Source of the DNA: Rhizobium sp. WYCCWR10014 | GTDB lineage: Bacteria; Pseudomonadota; Alphaproteobacteria; Rhizobiales; Rhizobiaceae | NCBI RefSeq assembly: GCF_001657485.1 | Contig: NZ_LXFU01000049.1 | Coordinates: 64,316 to 128,315, forward strand | Direction of reading: 5' to 3' | Length of the DNA: 64,000 nt | Shown here: positions 62,685-64,000 of the stretch, one piece after another | Layout of the letters: each line of letters begins with the position of its first letter | Position numbering within the stretch: position 1 is the first letter of the stretch | Notes under the pieces: generated by a model | The model's database searches: none | What the model saw: only the letters and a program-made list of their open reading frames with translations | Told to the model about the DNA's origin: nothing | Program-made: the position numbers and the translations under genes

Positions 62685-63902
62685 TTAGCGGTGTGCGTTC
62701 AGCGAGATGACGTTGTGCATCGTCTCGTCTGCCGTCGACATGAACTTTTTGATGTTGCGCGCAGCCTGGCGGATGCGGTGTTCGTTCTCGACAAGTGCCA
62801 GACGGACGTAGTCGTCGCCCATCTCGCCGAAGCCGATGCCCGGGGCAACGGCGACGTCGGCCTTCTCGACCAGCAGCTTGGAGAATTCCAGCGAACCGAG
62901 ATGACGGAATTTTTCCGGGATCTTCGCCCAGGCGAACATCGTCGCAGCCGGCGGCGGCACGTCGAATCCGGCCTTGCCGAAGCTTTCGACCATGACGTCG
63001 CGTCGACGTTTATAGACGTTGCGGACTTCCGCAATGTCGGAACCATCGCCGTTCAGCGCATGCGTCGCCGCCACCTGGATCGGCGTGAAGGCGCCGTAGT
63101 CGAGATAGGACTTGACGCGGGTGAGCGCCGCGATCAGCCGCTCGTTTCCGACGGCAAAGCCCATTCGCCAGCCGGGCATGGAGAAGGTCTTCGACATCGA
63201 GGTGAACTCGACGGTCACGTCCATTGCGCCCGGCACTTCGAGAACCGACGGCGGCGGGGCGCCATCGAAGTAGATTTCCGAATAGGCAAGGTCGGAGAGC
63301 ACGATGATGTCGTGCTTCTTGGCGAAGGCGATGACGTCCTTGTAGAAATCGAGCGTCGCGACAAAGGCCGTCGGGTTCGAGGGATAGTTAAGGATCAGTG
63401 CCAAGGGCTTCGGGATAGAATGCCGGACGGCACGTTCCAGCGGTTCGAAGAAGCTCGCATCCGGCTCCACCGACATGGAGCGGATCACGCCGCCCGCCAT
63501 CAGGAAGCCGAAGGCGTGGATCGGATAGGTAGGGTTCGGGCAAAGGATCACGTCGCCAGGCGCAGTGATTGCCTGCGCCATGTTGGCGAAGCCCTCCTTG
63601 GAGCCCAAGGTGGCGACCACCTGGGTATCCGGATTGAGCTTGACGCCGAAACGGCGGGCATAATAGGCGGCCTGGGCGCGCCGCAGGCCCGGAATGCCTT
63701 TGGAAGAGGAATAACGGTGCGTGCGCGGATCCTGCACGACCTCGCACAGCTTGTCGACGATCGACTGGGGAGTGGGAAGGTCGGGGTTTCCCATGCCGAG
63801 ATCGATGATATCGGCGCCGCCCGCTCGCGCGCTTGCCTTCAAACGGTTGACCTGTTCGAAAACATAAGGCGGCAAACGTCGGACTTTGTGAAACTCTTCC
63901 AT
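62685..63902 (-). CDS. class I/II aminotransferase (AlaC / LL-DAP aminotransferase-like)
   Basis: The 405-residue PLP enzyme has PNPTYPIHAFGFLMAGG, the YPSNPTAFVA and SDLAYSEIYFDG cofactor segments, and the PLP lysine in MSKTFSMPGWRMGFAVG. It is of the AlaC/LL-diaminopimelate aminotransferase-annotated family seen upstream of hom in rhizobia. Alanine or aspartate-family transamination is likely, and the substrate is unconfirmed. I use ATG 63902 (MEEFHKVRRLPPYVF). ATG 63914 (MGNEMEEF) and a longer in-frame start at 63974 are possible. Confidence 0.9.
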   Translation of the reverse strand: MEEFHKVRRLPPYVFEQVNRLKASARAGGADIIDLGMGNPDLPTPQSIVDKLCEVVQDPRTHRYSSSKGIPGLRRAQAAYYARRFGVKLNPDTQVVATLGSKEGFANMAQAITAPGDVILCPNPTYPIHAFGFLMAGGVIRSMSVEPDASFFEPLERAVRHSIPKPLALILNYPSNPTAFVATLDFYKDVIAFAKKHDIIVLSDLAYSEIYFDGAPPPSVLEVPGAMDVTVEFTSMSKTFSMPGWRMGFAVGNERLIAALTRVKSYLDYGAFTPIQVAATHALNGDGSDIAEVRNVYKRRRDVMVESFGKAGFDVPPPAATMFAWAKIPEKFRHLGSLEFSKLLVEKADVAVAPGIGFGEMGDDYVRLALVENEHRIRQAARNIKKFMSTADETMHNVISLNAHR

Positions 63903-64000
63903 CTCATTCCCCATGGAAAGGCGGCATTTCGGGCCGCAGTCGAAGTTCGTTCCGTCTCCCGGCGGCTGCGACACGAACTTCAGAATCGCAACGCCGTATT

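Overview
The window is chromosomal DNA of an alphaproteobacterium in the order Rhizobiales, most likely Rhizobium of the R. etli / R. leguminosarum group. The evidence is a complete aapJQMP general amino acid transporter, the rpsB-tsf-pyrH-frr-uppS-cdsA-rseP-bamA-lpxD-fabZ-lpxA-lpxI order, an EipB homologue, alphaproteobacterial complex I accessory proteins, a high-GC codon style and a Rhizobium-type palindromic intergenic repeat. The species call is inference; no database was consulted.

Region 1 (1-11.9 kb, all minus strand) is the envelope and translation block. It runs from ribosomal protein S2 and EF-Ts through UMP kinase, ribosome recycling factor, undecaprenyl diphosphate synthase, CDP-diglyceride synthase, the site-2 protease and BamA to the lipid A genes. 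lpxI is cut by the window edge. Region 2 (12.1-16.5 kb) is a tightly coupled four-gene operon of a TelA-like protein, a VWA lipoprotein with a solute-binding-like half, an XpaC-like membrane protein and a second solute-binding-like protein. Region 3 (16.7-29.7 kb) is mixed housekeeping: eipB, RidA, GDPD, an N-acyltransferase, HIT, clpS/clpA, a phasin, cysE, a hydrolase, a FAD monooxygenase and metC. Region 4 (30-34.4 kb) is aapJQMP. Region 5 (34.4-42.7 kb) holds small secreted or unknown proteins, tRNA-Arg and tRNA-Pro genes, a complex I accessory subunit, a double cold-shock protein, gloA and an M15-type lipoprotein.

Region 6 (about 42.9-58.97 kb) is the most unusual part. A perfect 114-bp direct repeat, each copy containing a tRNA-Glu(TTC) gene, brackets about 15.8 kb. 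Next to the left copy is a tRNA-Glu(CTC) gene. The rest is a catabolic-looking cluster around a LysR regulator. One arm, read away from lysR, encodes rubredoxin, a ferredoxin-reductase-like flavoprotein, a two-domain cupin-like protein, a solute-binding-like protein without a signal peptide, a type-B carboxylesterase and a Tat-exported MRJP-like protein. The other arm encodes a CapA-like protein, a complete oligopeptide-type ABC transporter (two ATPases, two permeases, binding protein) and a D-2-hydroxyacid dehydrogenase. The same LysR-type T-N11-A element lies upstream of lysR and of the capA-transporter operon, so the two arms are probably one regulon. Two of its genes are broken as read: the transporter binding protein has an in-frame amber codon just after its signal peptide, and the MRJP-like gene has a one-base frameshift. 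No integrase or insertion sequence is visible.

Region 7 (59-64 kb) returns to core genes: recJ, a small membrane protein, homoserine dehydrogenase and a class I aminotransferase. No CRISPR array, rRNA or phage gene was seen.
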